From: Ignisphaera sp.
GTDB taxonomy: Archaea; Thermoproteota; Thermoprotei_A; Sulfolobales; Ignisphaeraceae
Assembly: GCA_038831005.1 (NCBI GenBank)
Contig: JAWBKZ010000001.1
Coordinates: 248,001 to 312,000 of the forward strand
DNA: 64,000 nt
Direction: 5' to 3'
Under the pieces are notes generated by a model. That model did no database searches and was not told where the DNA came from. It saw nothing but the letters and a program-made list of their open reading frames with translations. Of this stretch, positions 1 to 8,361 are shown piece after piece (the first letter of the stretch is position 1; each line of letters begins with the position of its first letter). The translations under genes were made by a program, and so were the position numbers.

Positions 1-647
1 AGTCTAGCAATCAAGTTATTGACAGAAGTAAGATCTACATGATCTAATGAGTTTTCAACTCTCAATACCAGATGTATTTTGAGTTTTGATAATATACACA
101 AATGATTGAATAGATATGAGTAACTCTATAGCCTTATCATGGTCCTAAGTTACCATAGGAATTACCTTAAGTGTTTAAGTTTATAAAAGATATATTTCAG
201 TATATTGTTTATGAATAATAATGGAAGGAATTTTGAATAAACAGTAGAATAGGCGTTTATAAAAATAGATCTAGATATGATGGAGTTATTGGTCCTAGAA
301 ACTACAGCTAAGCCAACATCAAAAACACTATGCAAAACAAATCAATTCTTATCATAATGATGAAGAAAATAACATATGCTTCGTTCTATACCACACCTTA
401 TAGCTACAATCAATGATTATGATAAAGCTTTAATGTAGTATATATCTCTAGTTAAGCAAGGAGTTGTAGTGGATATAGATACCGTTATCGATATTGAGAG
501 ATAGAAATTTTCATGAAAAGAACTATAGGAAGGGTTTTAATTTTAAAAGATATGAAGCAAAATAGAGCATAGATTGTGATTTCAATAGAAATAGATATTC
601 ATTAGACAAAATGGTTATATGGTTAGCTCTACACCATTTACAGATAT
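1..647. other. Left-end stretch without a recognisable gene
   Basis: About 650 bases with stops in all frames and no convincing coding run. A short stretch near 375-505 on the + strand reads like decayed coding sequence, but I cannot name it. No tRNA, repeat array or strong hairpin was seen. Confidence 0.5.
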
Positions 648-1499
648 TTATTCCCATTTATAGACCGATATAGGACCTTGAGGTTCCTTTAACCATTCCT
701 GCCATCCACCATCATATATCTTCACGTTAGTATAGCTGAGGATCTGAGTCAATACATACCATAGAACAGATGAATATCCACCAACACCACAATATACTAT
801 TATTTCTCTGTTTTTATCTGTACCTATAACACCTTGAACCATTCTATCAATAACATCTATAGGTCTGTACATTCCTTCTGGAGTCCATATCCATGGTGTA
901 GGAAGATTCTTTGCTGTTGGTATATGTCCAGGTATTGGTCCCCAAGGCTCTGTAGTTATACCGAAATACACATCAGGATCTCTTGCATCAACTATAACTG
1001 ATTTTCCGATTCTTTCAAGAACGTAGTGTTTTGGTACAAAGATATGTTCTCTAACTTCGCCTACATACTGTCTAGAGATGGGTTGTGTAGTTTCTGTTGA
1101 TATTCTTCTTCCTTCTTTAATCCACTTATTGTATCCTCCATCAAGAATAGCTACGTTATCTATACCTGCATATATAAGTTCTACAGCAACTCTTGCAACA
1201 TCAGCTCTATTAAATGTTGTATCAACTTTATTCACGATAACGACAACAGATTCTTCTCTACTTATTCCAGCATCACCTATTGTCTGGAAAAGCTCTTCTG
1301 GAGATGGAATCTCTAGAAGAAGATCATCTCTAATTATCGTCCAGGCAGATTTTAATGGATCAAAAGGTAGGTTTATAGACCCAGGTATATGTCCTTCTCT
1401 ATACTCATTTCTAGACCTTATATCTATTATCACTAGATTGGGAGAATCAAGATGATCCTCAAGCCAATCTGTCGTAACTATAGGAGGTAGCTTTAGCAT
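648..1499 (-). CDS. Thiosulfate/3-mercaptopyruvate sulfurtransferase (tandem rhodanese)
   Basis: A 283-residue protein with two rhodanese domains, the usual architecture and length of thiosulfate or mercaptopyruvate sulfurtransferases. The N-terminal domain (about residues 8-130) has the EYREGHIPGSINLPFD signature but no catalytic Cys: the matching loop reads VIVNKVDTT, as expected for the inactive half. The C-terminal domain (about 150-280) carries the active-site loop VYCGVGGYSS near residue 238, where Cys would hold the persulfide. No signal peptide is visible, so it is probably cytosolic and moves sulfane sulfur to thiol acceptors. It stands alone, with more than 300 bases on either side. 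The donor substrate cannot be read from sequence. Confidence 0.9.
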   Translation of the reverse strand: MLKLPPIVTTDWLEDHLDSPNLVIIDIRSRNEYREGHIPGSINLPFDPLKSAWTIIRDDLLLEIPSPEELFQTIGDAGISREESVVVIVNKVDTTFNRADVARVAVELIYAGIDNVAILDGGYNKWIKEGRRISTETTQPISRQYVGEVREHIFVPKHYVLERIGKSVIVDARDPDVYFGITTEPWGPIPGHIPTAKNLPTPWIWTPEGMYRPIDVIDRMVQGVIGTDKNREIIVYCGVGGYSSVLWYVLTQILSYTNVKIYDGGWQEWLKEPQGPISVYKWE

Positions 1500-1820
1500 G
1501 TGTCCTCAAAACACTGTAGCTATTGTTCTGTATATATGTATTAATGCGTTAGCATATATGAGTCGATTCTGATACGATATTGTGTTAACTAGCATTGATT
1601 GTTCTCATTATATTATTTTGAATATCATATTTAAGAACGTAGAGATATTTGAATCAGCTATAGATGTTTTCATATAATGTACATCTGTGGAGCGGACTAC
1701 ATATAATTAACTCGTTATTAGTAAGCCAGTTTAGAAAGAAAACATACACAGTAGCAACGAATGAAGAATCTGAAAGAAGGTGTGCGAAACTAAGATAATA
1801 AAGATGAACTCTATTAAGGG
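1500..1820. other. Intergenic, no gene seen
   Basis: Upstream side of the rhodanese gene and downstream side of the next minus-strand gene. It is AT-rich and interrupted by stops in every frame. I see no RNA gene or repeat. Confidence 0.5.
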
Positions 1821-2132
1821 TTAGCGATATATTATGATCTCTTCGAGAGGAATCTTAAGTGCTGTACCTTTTAAACTCCATTCACCAGATATTACAATGA
1901 TGTTCAAATAATCTTCTAAAGGTATCTCGATGTGTTTCTTTTCTTTAGCGTTTAACTCTATAGAGAAACTATACAACGATTTATTATCTCTAGTTCCAAC
2001 ATATAGAGATAGCACTAGATCGTATTCACATGTATTCGAGATCTCTACATATAGTTTGTTTTTATCATTAGGTTTTAATCTTGAATCCAATTCTATACAT
2101 TTTGGTATTTCAATACATGTGCTCAAAAACAT
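1821..2132 (-). CDS. Small hypothetical protein, possible beta-sandwich
   Basis: About 103 residues, not assigned to a family. The pattern of short beta-like segments, with a polar region (LKPNDKNKLYVEIS) and a later SGEWSLKG turn, resembles CARDB/Ig-like archaeal beta-sandwich domains, but this is only an impression. I place the start at the ATG at 2132, because a GTGAT ribosome binding site lies just upstream; a GTG at 2141 in the same frame would add three residues. It is the last gene before a run of minus-strand genes and has no clear operon partner. It could be spurious, although the antisense reading is shorter and less protein-like. Confidence 0.5.
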   Translation of the reverse strand: MFLSTCIEIPKCIELDSRLKPNDKNKLYVEISNTCEYDLVLSLYVGTRDNKSLYSFSIELNAKEKKHIEIPLEDYLNIIVISGEWSLKGTALKIPLEEIIIYR

Positions 2133-2308
2133 CACAATCACTAAACATTGTTTAGATTATATAGATTAATATCTCTTTATTATACTTTTAAGTTGATGAA
2201 ATTATAATGGAATTTTAGAAAGTAGTGTACGGTTTATCTATTTAGATAATGTAGTATTATACTATAGAATACTACAGAGGTCCTTATTTCAGCGATATGT
2301 AGTTAATG

Positions 2309-2977
2309 TTAATACGTATACACAGCTACGTTCTTTTCTTTCGCATATAACTCAATTTCTCTACCTATTAGTGCTCCAGCTATTACACCTACCACATCTT
2401 TATTTGGATAAAGACTCTTTTTTACAAGATCTATCTTGGCTAGTAGTGCACCTATATCTTCGTGTCTAGGTTTAACCTTTATCTCGACTACATAAACAAG
2501 TGTGTCTGTTTCTATTACTAGATCTATTTCTGTTTCATCTATTCTAGCATTCCTAATCTTTTTAAGGATTCTCTTGTTTCTATGAACAAGATCTTTCTCC
2601 AGATCTTCATAAACATATCTAGCGTAAGTAGATTCTGTTAAAGCTCCAACAACAAGCTCCAAGTTAGATACCCTTCTACTAAGCTCATCTATCTTCATAC
2701 TATGTTCCATAAGAACTTGAACAATATCATCTATTCTTTTGCTGTGTTCTTCTATTTTCTTGGTTAGTTCTTCTATTCTTTTGCTGTGTTCTTCTATTTT
2801 CTTGGTTAGTTCTTCTATTCTTTTGCTGTGTTCTTCCATTCTAGACTCTATAGCATCCAGTCTCTTCATTATCTCCAAAACTCCTAGAGCACCAGCAACA
2901 GCATACCTAAATTCTGTATCTTCTTCTAATGCCTTTAGAAACTTTAGCTTTTCTTCTTTAGTTAAAAACTCTAACAT
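2309..2977 (-). CDS. Coiled-coil protein with C-terminal PD-(D/E)XK nuclease-like domain
   Basis: About 222 residues. The N-terminal part is helical (LTKEEKLKFLKALEEDTEF). Residues about 45-110 form a long coiled coil built on a 14-residue unit (EELTKKIEEHSKRI) repeated nearly exactly. The C-terminal 100 residues hold the nuclease-fold signature: E-I-D-L-V near residue 150, then VYVVEIKVK, i.e. D...(E)xK. This is the layout of the DUF3782-type archaeal family of unknown function. The start is taken at ATG 2977, preceded by a GTGGAT sequence; a GTG at 2986 would add three residues. These proteins are common in crenarchaea and have been suspected to be nucleases, but no activity is implied by context here. 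Confidence 0.75.
   Translation of the reverse strand: MLEFLTKEEKLKFLKALEEDTEFRYAVAGALGVLEIMKRLDAIESRMEEHSKRIEELTKKIEEHSKRIEELTKKIEEHSKRIDDIVQVLMEHSMKIDELSRRVSNLELVVGALTESTYARYVYEDLEKDLVHRNKRILKKIRNARIDETEIDLVIETDTLVYVVEIKVKPRHEDIGALLAKIDLVKKSLYPNKDVVGVIAGALIGREIELYAKEKNVAVYTY
2731..2836. repeat. 42-bp tandem repeat inside the coiled-coil gene
   Basis: A 42-base unit begins at 2731, recurs at 2773, and starts a third partial copy at 2815. It encodes the 14-residue coiled-coil unit, so the period keeps the reading frame. The near identity of the copies points to recent duplication by slippage. Confidence 0.85.
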
Positions 2978-3136
2978 TGTATCCACAAAATTGGGATAGG
3001 GTATAGAAGCTAATAAACATTATTATTGTTTGTATCTTAACAGTTTATGGTATAGAATTAGCGTAGAGTATACATTAAGTTTATGTTTTATTTGAAGATA
3101 GTTGTTGGGTGTAGTTTGTTTGTTCTGTAATACTTA

Positions 3137-3781
3137 TTACTGGTGTGTAGTAGAGGTTTGGTGTATCTCTTTGATTAGGTATTCTTGTGCTAATGTATAT
3201 ATCTCTCTAGCTATTAATCTGTACTTCTTGTTTCTACTTGATCTATTTATACTCTCTAGACAGAACTCAATATGTTTTACTAATTTTTCTCTTTCTGTTT
3301 TTGGTGTATATGGAAGTTTAGTGAGCCATACTAATGCCTCTATAATTGATGCTGAAGCTCTTGTAAATCCTCTTGGTGTTCTCCTGAGCATCTTTACTGT
3401 TGAAGGTTTCACATACATGACTATACTATCTTTTCTATTTTCCATACCCTCTATAGAGAATTCTATTAATGCATCACATACCTTTTTCTGTCTATTTAGA
3501 AATAGATCTATGGCTCTCTCTTTATCAAATATTGATAGATAGAATAGCTCAGCATCTTGTGTAATGCAAATACATCCTCTCTTAGATTTATTGCTAATCA
3601 ATATTTGATACGTTCTACTACCTCTATACACCTTGGTCACTATGTTTCTGTCTCTAAGTCTGTATCCTAATGGAACTATGTTAACTATATCTCCATCATC
3701 TTTGTAGAGAATAGTTATGGCCTCTAGATACGTAGATGATGAGAATCCGATTCTCTTGAGTACTGTAGTAATGTACTTCAT
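3137..3781 (-). CDS. DUF447 family protein (predicted FMN-binding split barrel)
   Basis: About 214 residues matching the archaeal DUF447 family. The N-terminal half has the flavin-reductase-like split-barrel pattern: ITILYKDDGDIVNIVPLG followed by VTKVYRGSRTYQIL, typical of FMN-binding proteins of this fold. The C-terminal half (about 130-200) is helical and contains the family-typical RTPRGFTRASASIIEALV stretch. ATG 3781 is chosen because GGTGA lies six bases upstream; an ATG at 3787 abuts that site and is too close. The gene runs divergently from mptE with under 100 bases between, so it probably shares a control region with the pterin cluster. A role in that pathway is inference; the family has no firm biochemical function known to me. 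Confidence 0.75.
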   Translation of the reverse strand: MKYITTVLKRIGFSSSTYLEAITILYKDDGDIVNIVPLGYRLRDRNIVTKVYRGSRTYQILISNKSKRGCICITQDAELFYLSIFDKERAIDLFLNRQKKVCDALIEFSIEGMENRKDSIVMYVKPSTVKMLRRTPRGFTRASASIIEALVWLTKLPYTPKTEREKLVKHIEFCLESINRSSRNKKYRLIAREIYTLAQEYLIKEIHQTSTTHQ

Positions 3782-3830
3782 ACACATTCACCAAACTTTA
3801 ACGAATTTCTCTATCAATAAGTGGATATAG

Positions 3831-3838
3831 TTTATATA
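3831..3838 (+). promoter_or_regulatory. Candidate TATA box for the mptE-mptD operon
   Basis: TTTATATA lies 39-46 bases ahead of the mptE start, a spacing that fits an archaeal TATA box followed by a short leader. Position and base content are the only evidence. Confidence 0.4.
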
Positions 3839-3876
3839 GACTTGAAGGTTATATATGTGTAAGAAGGTTTACATGA

Positions 3877-4623
3877 ATGTCCTGGCTTATAGATAAGAAT
3901 GTATGGCTTGAGATATATAGTTCTATAAAGAGAGAACTAGCTCTATCTTTCGATTTAGATCAACTAGCTACAGATCTATTAAGCAATATCCTTAGCACAA
4001 TGTCTAACGCAATAGATATTAAACAACTTAAGAAAGGCATCAATAGTGATTGTGCTCTAGTCTTTGGACCTGCACCAAGTATTGAAAACGATTTCCAGAA
4101 AGCTAACGAATTAAGTCTATTCAACAAACTACCAGTAATAGCTGTTAATGGAGCTACAACATTCTTTTACGAAAAAGGATTTATACCCACAATTATTGTT
4201 ACAGATCTTGATGGGGATCCAAATCATATAGCTTCTCTAAACGATAAGGGAGCTATAGTTGTGGTTCACGCACATGGAGATAATATTGATGAGATAAAGA
4301 AGTGGGTCCCTAAATTTAGTGGACATCTGATAGGATCTACACAAGTAGAGCCTAGACCTCATGTATATAACTTTGGCGGTTTTACTGATGGTGATAGAGC
4401 TCTATTCATAGTATATGCATTAGGTATCAGAAAAGCTATTGTCGGCGGTATGAACTTCCTAAACAGCATAGGTAAGTACTCTACTATGTACAAGAAGAAA
4501 AATGAAGGTATTAAGAGACTAAAGATGAGCATAGCTATGAGATTGATAAAAATGCTTACTCTATGGGGTATGGAGATAAAAGCTCTATCAGATACAGGTA
4601 TACCTAATATCGAGGTGATATAG
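3877..4623 (+). CDS. mptE: 6-hydroxymethyl-7,8-dihydropterin pyrophosphokinase MptE (DUF115)
   Basis: 248 residues of the archaeal MptE/DUF115 family, which transfers pyrophosphate from ATP to 6-hydroxymethyldihydropterin in methanopterin-type cofactor synthesis. Recognisable blocks are ALVFGPAPSIE near residue 62, VIAVNGATTFF near 88, PTIIVTDLDGD near 107 and VVHAHGDNIDEI near 128; the Asp pair in TDLDGD is the likely metal site. A later block, TDGDRALFIVYALGI, is also family-typical. The gene is followed directly by mptD: the mptD start codon is the next codon after this stop, so the two are translationally coupled. ATG 3877 is used; an ATG at 3873 is in a different frame. Confidence 0.9.
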   Translation: MSWLIDKNVWLEIYSSIKRELALSFDLDQLATDLLSNILSTMSNAIDIKQLKKGINSDCALVFGPAPSIENDFQKANELSLFNKLPVIAVNGATTFFYEKGFIPTIIVTDLDGDPNHIASLNDKGAIVVVHAHGDNIDEIKKWVPKFSGHLIGSTQVEPRPHVYNFGGFTDGDRALFIVYALGIRKAIVGGMNFLNSIGKYSTMYKKKNEGIKRLKMSIAMRLIKMLTLWGMEIKALSDTGIPNIEVI

Positions 4624-5028
4624 TTGGAAGATACAGCTAAGAAGTATTTTTCTCCAAAAGTATCAAATAGAGATAGAGCTGTATTCGAAGCTGGAATAGC
4701 AATCGGTATGGCTATACACCAGTTTACTGGTATTCCAATAAGATTTCGTGAAGAAGTGAAACTTCTTGAAAAAGTTATTGAGTATGCCATAATGTCTCAA
4801 CCATTTAAGAAAGAAGCTCATGTTAAGCTCAATATTGATGTTGAAGAGAATCAGAAGAACCCATATAGTTACCATACACTAAAGAGTAGAAACATGGATA
4901 TAACAGTTACGGTTGAATATGGAGACACTATCGTGAAAGCAAAACTCAAATATGTGCCTGAACTCGACTACAGTTTAGCGTATATAGAAGACATTATCGA
5001 GAAATCTCGAGACAGCGAAGTACATTAA
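4624..5028 (+). CDS. mptD: Archaeal dihydroneopterin aldolase MptD (DUF372)
   Basis: 134 residues of the archaeal dihydroneopterin aldolase family, unrelated to bacterial FolB, which cleaves 7,8-dihydroneopterin to 6-hydroxymethyldihydropterin, the substrate of MptE. Family signals are the N-terminal KKYFSPKVSNRDRAVFEAG block, followed by IGMAIHQFTGIPIRF and a helix ending EYAIMSQPF. The start is TTG, placed immediately after the mptE stop, with a GAGGTGATATAG ribosome binding site lying inside the end of mptE. Gene order kinase-aldolase with no gap supports both assignments. Length is slightly above that of methanogen homologues. Confidence 0.9.
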   Translation: MEDTAKKYFSPKVSNRDRAVFEAGIAIGMAIHQFTGIPIRFREEVKLLEKVIEYAIMSQPFKKEAHVKLNIDVEENQKNPYSYHTLKSRNMDITVTVEYGDTIVKAKLKYVPELDYSLAYIEDIIEKSRDSEVH

Positions 5029-5118
5029 GTTGAGATACAACATATAGATCACTTAATCAAACTCTGCATAAATATGAGAACCTCATCATTGGTATGCATC
5101 TATATTTTGGTGATATTA

Positions 5119-5865
5119 GTGAACATTGCCTGGAGTATAACTGGTGGTGGTGCAAATCTAAGAACTGTGGTATCTACATTAAAATCTATTAAAGAACGAT
5201 ACAGTATCAATATAACGTTATTTTTAACCAAATGGGGATTAGAGGTATCCAGAATCTTCGGTGTTCTCGATATCTTGAAGAATATAGCTTCTGGTGGTTA
5301 TTATCGAGAGTTTCTGGTCGAGGATCAGGGAATGTACTATATAGGTAGACTTAACATGAAGAGATACTCCTTAGTGGTCATAGCGCCTGCAACAGCCAAT
5401 ACAATAGCTAAAATAGTTGTAGGTATAGCAGACAATATAGCTTCTGCATTATATTCACAAGCAATTAAGAGTAGTATTCCAGTAGTAGTCCTACCTACAG
5501 ATGTTCCTGGTGAGGATGGGTATATGGAGACAGAAACTCCATGCTATATAGACAAATCTATATGTAGACTCAAATTATGTAGAGAATGTATAGTTTCAAA
5601 AATATGTCCCGCTAATGCGGTTAAAGTTGTGGAAAACGATATCGTGAGAATAGATCTATCAAAATGTATCGGATGCGAAAGATGTATGTATATATGTTCT
5701 CGTGGTGCTGTAAGTTGTTGGAGGAAGATAAAACTTGTGCCAAGAGAAGTAGATATACAAAACATAGAGAAACTAAAGAGTTTTCCATATACATATGTAG
5801 TTAGAAATGTAAAAGAACTTGAGGTTATTCTAGAAAGGCTTCTATTTCTGGATCAGTCTACATAG
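5119..5865 (+). CDS. Flavoprotein fused to two [4Fe-4S] ferredoxin motifs; dihydromethanopterin reductase candidate (DmrB/AfpA type)
   Basis: 248 residues. The N-terminal 150 residues are a flavoprotein (PF02441-type) domain: NIAWSITGGGANLR at the start, LVVIAPATANTIAKI near 95-110 and VVVLPTDVP near 135. The C-terminal part has two ferredoxin clusters, CRLKLCRECIVSKICP and CIGCERCMYICSRGA. This is the domain order of archaeal flavoprotein AfpA and dihydromethanopterin reductase DmrB/DmrX. GTG 5119 is chosen because GGTGAT stands four bases upstream and the protein then begins at the expected IAWSITG strand; a longer reading from 5074 would add a spurious hydrophobic leader. Its place between mptD and mptA supports reduction of a dihydropterin, but the exact substrate is inferred. 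Confidence 0.75.
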   Translation: MNIAWSITGGGANLRTVVSTLKSIKERYSINITLFLTKWGLEVSRIFGVLDILKNIASGGYYREFLVEDQGMYYIGRLNMKRYSLVVIAPATANTIAKIVVGIADNIASALYSQAIKSSIPVVVLPTDVPGEDGYMETETPCYIDKSICRLKLCRECIVSKICPANAVKVVENDIVRIDLSKCIGCERCMYICSRGAVSCWRKIKLVPREVDIQNIEKLKSFPYTYVVRNVKELEVILERLLFLDQST

Positions 5866-6168
5866 ATTGATGCATATCTCTATGTAGATGATGTAACTAG
5901 AAATGGTTTCCATAACTTTTACGATAGTTGATTTCGGATTAATAGAACATAAGTAACGTTTTAATTCTTTACCGTTAAAATCTATTCTAAATGTTAGTTA
6001 TTTATAACAAGTAGTTATATTCTATTTGTTAAAGCTATCTACAGTCACAGTATCCAAGGATTTGAACCCAGAATATTATTTACATAGGTATTTCTGTTAG
6101 ATGAGTTTAGCTATGAATACCCATTAAAAGTTTAAAACTTAAGTCGAATATTGTAGAGCGGTGATGTT
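5866..6168. other. Intergenic upstream of mptA
   Basis: About 300 bases between the reductase candidate and mptA. No coding sequence is visible. A gggttcaaatcc-like string on the minus strand near 6058-6070 lacks the arms of a tRNA. The right end holds the mptA promoter candidate. Confidence 0.5.
6128..6140 (+). promoter_or_regulatory. Palindromic TATA-like site ahead of mptA
   Basis: AAGTTTAAAACTT is a 13-base palindrome centred 35 bases before the mptA start. The TTTAAA core could be the TATA box; the symmetry would also suit a dimeric regulator. Its position is suggestive only. Confidence 0.35.
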
Positions 6169-7050
6169 GTGAATTTTAATAGAGTTCAACCAGATGTACA
6201 AGCATCTAAACCATTATACAGTATTCCTATAGCTCGAGTAGGTGTTAGAGAGGTTTATAGAAGGATATGTATAGGTAGCTCTAGAGGGAACACATGTCTA
6301 GATGCGTACATAGATATTTTGATCGATCTTCCTAAATCTCAGAGAGGAATACATGTCTCTAGAAATATAGAGGCAATGCTAGATGTTTTTAGCGTTATTG
6401 AGCATAGTAGTTTTAAGTCACTTGAAGAAGCTATAGAGAATCTATGCAGAGAATTGCTTAAGAAGCATGATTATGCTAATAGTGCTGAAGTGAGGCTTTC
6501 ATCAACCTTTCTGTATGAGTACAGAGATCTAGATCTAGATGTTAAAGAATATATACCTGTTAAACTATCTATAAAGTCTAAGGTCCATAGAGAGAGTAAT
6601 AATGTTCGTAGAAGGTTTTGTATAGAAGTTGTAGGTATGACTGTTTGTCCATGTGCTCTCCAGGTATGTAGTTATATACTAAATACAGATGAATTCGCTC
6701 CCTCACATACACAAAGAACAAAACTGAAGATATGTCTATCAACAGAGAGTCTTATAGATGTAGCAGATCTTGTTGATATAGCTCTGAATTCTTTCTCTAT
6801 ACCTGTTTTCAGTTATCTTAAGCGAGATAAAGAATGCAAAATGATTTTAAAGGGATTCAAAAACCCAAAGTTTGCTGAAGATGTTGTACGTAGCGCACTC
6901 TATGGTGTCTATAGAAAGTTTAGCGAAAAGATAGATCCAGATAGCTTAGTATATGTTAGCGTTAATAGTTTTGAGAGCATTCATCCATTCAATTTATCTG
7001 CTGAAGCCAAATACACTATCAATGATCTCATCAAGTACTTCTCAGGGTAA
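6169..7050 (+). CDS. mptA: GTP cyclohydrolase MptA (archaeal type IV, FolE2 family)
   Basis: 293 residues. MptA opens the GTP ring to give 7,8-dihydroneopterin 2',3'-cyclic phosphate, the first step of methanopterin-type biosynthesis. The start shows the family block RVQPDVQASKPLYSIPIARVG. The GMTVCPCALQVC motif near residue 160 contains the CPC sequence typical of the family, and SHTQRTKLKI near 182 holds the conserved His-Thr-Gln-Arg. The family is Fe(II)-dependent in Methanocaldococcus. Start GTG 6169 follows GGTGATGTT. The stop lies four bases before the start of mptG, so the two are probably one transcript. Confidence 0.9.
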   Translation: MNFNRVQPDVQASKPLYSIPIARVGVREVYRRICIGSSRGNTCLDAYIDILIDLPKSQRGIHVSRNIEAMLDVFSVIEHSSFKSLEEAIENLCRELLKKHDYANSAEVRLSSTFLYEYRDLDLDVKEYIPVKLSIKSKVHRESNNVRRRFCIEVVGMTVCPCALQVCSYILNTDEFAPSHTQRTKLKICLSTESLIDVADLVDIALNSFSIPVFSYLKRDKECKMILKGFKNPKFAEDVVRSALYGVYRKFSEKIDPDSLVYVSVNSFESIHPFNLSAEAKYTINDLIKYFSG

Positions 7051-7054
7051 ATAC

Positions 7055-8029
7055 ATGGCTATATGTGTCGAGACTTCAGCCAGGCTTCATCTAGGTTTCT
7101 ACAACTTTTTTGAAGATGGTATAGCTTATGGAGGACTTGGTGTAGCGATTGAGTATCCAAAGATAAGGGTTAAGGTATACAGAGATACAGGGTTTAGTGT
7201 CATCAATAAGGTACATGGTCTCTATGTAGATGACGTTGTTGATCTAGTTAAGAGTAGCTTAAATGTGAGTAGCATTGGTATAGTTATTGAAGAAGCTTAT
7301 CCACGTCACGTGGGATTAGGAAGCACAACACAACTTGCTCTATCAATAAGCTACGGTATAGCTAAACTGCTGAATATGAAGTATAGTGTTAGAGAACTTG
7401 CTGTTGCTCTTGGCAGAGGTAGAGACTCCGGTATAGGTGTAGCTACATTTGAGTATGGAGGCTTCGTGGTTGATAGCGGTAGAAGAGTGAATCAACGGGT
7501 AGAGGTACCTAGATCAGTTAACGATATTCCACAGATATTGTTTAGAAGCTATCTACCTGAAGACTGGTACTTCATAGTCATTATTCCCCACGGCATCAAG
7601 GGTCTAGATGAAGTTAGAGAGAGATCAGCTATGGATTATCCCCAGCCACTACCAAGAGATTTGCAGTATGAACTCTATAAACTTCTTCTTCTCCACATAA
7701 TACCCTCTATCGTTAGAAGAGATATAGAGGTATTCGGTAAAGCTATAACAAAGCTCCAAAGAATAGTTGGAGAATATTTCTCTAAATACCAAGGAGGTAT
7801 ATATTGTTGTAGAGAAGCTGAAGAAATAGTGAATGCCTTGCTCAATTCCGGAGCGCAGGGAGCTGGACAAAGTAGCTGGGGCCCTACTGTCTACGGCATT
7901 ATTAGTGGTAAGGATAATGCGTTTAGAGTGCTTCGAAAAGTTTTAGAAAAAATAGAAAGACATGGAATTGAATATAGCTACTATGTAGTCAAAAACAGAG
8001 CGAAAGGAGCATCTATAAATATATGTTGA
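7055..8029 (+). CDS. mptG: Beta-ribofuranosylaminobenzene 5'-phosphate synthase (beta-RFAP synthase, GHMP fold)
   Basis: 324 residues. The enzyme joins 4-hydroxybenzoate (4-aminobenzoate in older work) to PRPP with loss of pyrophosphate and CO2, the step that commits to the methanopterin side chain. The GHMP-kinase-like fold is shown by ARLHLGFYNF at the start, GGLGVAIEYP near 27 and the phosphate-binding loop PRHVGLGSTTQLALS near 87-101. The later block GAQGAGQSSWGPTVYGI near 268-284 matches the family C-terminal Gly-rich motif. ATG 7055 is used since the family begins at this point; an in-frame ATG at 6953 would overlap mptA by 98 bases. It is a cognate partner for mptA just upstream. Confidence 0.9.
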   Translation: MAICVETSARLHLGFYNFFEDGIAYGGLGVAIEYPKIRVKVYRDTGFSVINKVHGLYVDDVVDLVKSSLNVSSIGIVIEEAYPRHVGLGSTTQLALSISYGIAKLLNMKYSVRELAVALGRGRDSGIGVATFEYGGFVVDSGRRVNQRVEVPRSVNDIPQILFRSYLPEDWYFIVIIPHGIKGLDEVRERSAMDYPQPLPRDLQYELYKLLLLHIIPSIVRRDIEVFGKAITKLQRIVGEYFSKYQGGIYCCREAEEIVNALLNSGAQGAGQSSWGPTVYGIISGKDNAFRVLRKVLEKIERHGIEYSYYVVKNRAKGASINIC

Positions 8030-8361
8030 ATGATTATAACAAATAATTTCTTCAATAAATAATAATGACTGATACACATTTAGAGCATCTGCATAAGGTA
8101 TACCTAATAAGCTACACCTATGGATTCTATAAATCACATCGAGGTATTTTAGAAAATATCTGATTATAGTCCAGCTTTATTCTATAATGTTAGAAATAGT
8201 CTACACTATTTTCAAATACTCTATTAAGGTATCATCTAATAGTTTATGTATCGACTCATTATGTAGATGAGTAGTTTTGATAAAGGCTTACATATAAAGA
8301 TTTTCAACTATTTGTATATAGATTTTCTTGGAGAGCGATGGATCAGGGTTAGGTGATATTA

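Noticed and set aside
2731-2836. Repeat unit considered as a CRISPR-like array
   Set aside because: Copies are directly adjacent without spacers and encode a coiled coil in frame.
6058-6070. A tRNA T-arm-like string on the minus strand
   Set aside because: The five-base T stem does not pair properly, and no D arm, anticodon arm or acceptor stem is found around it.
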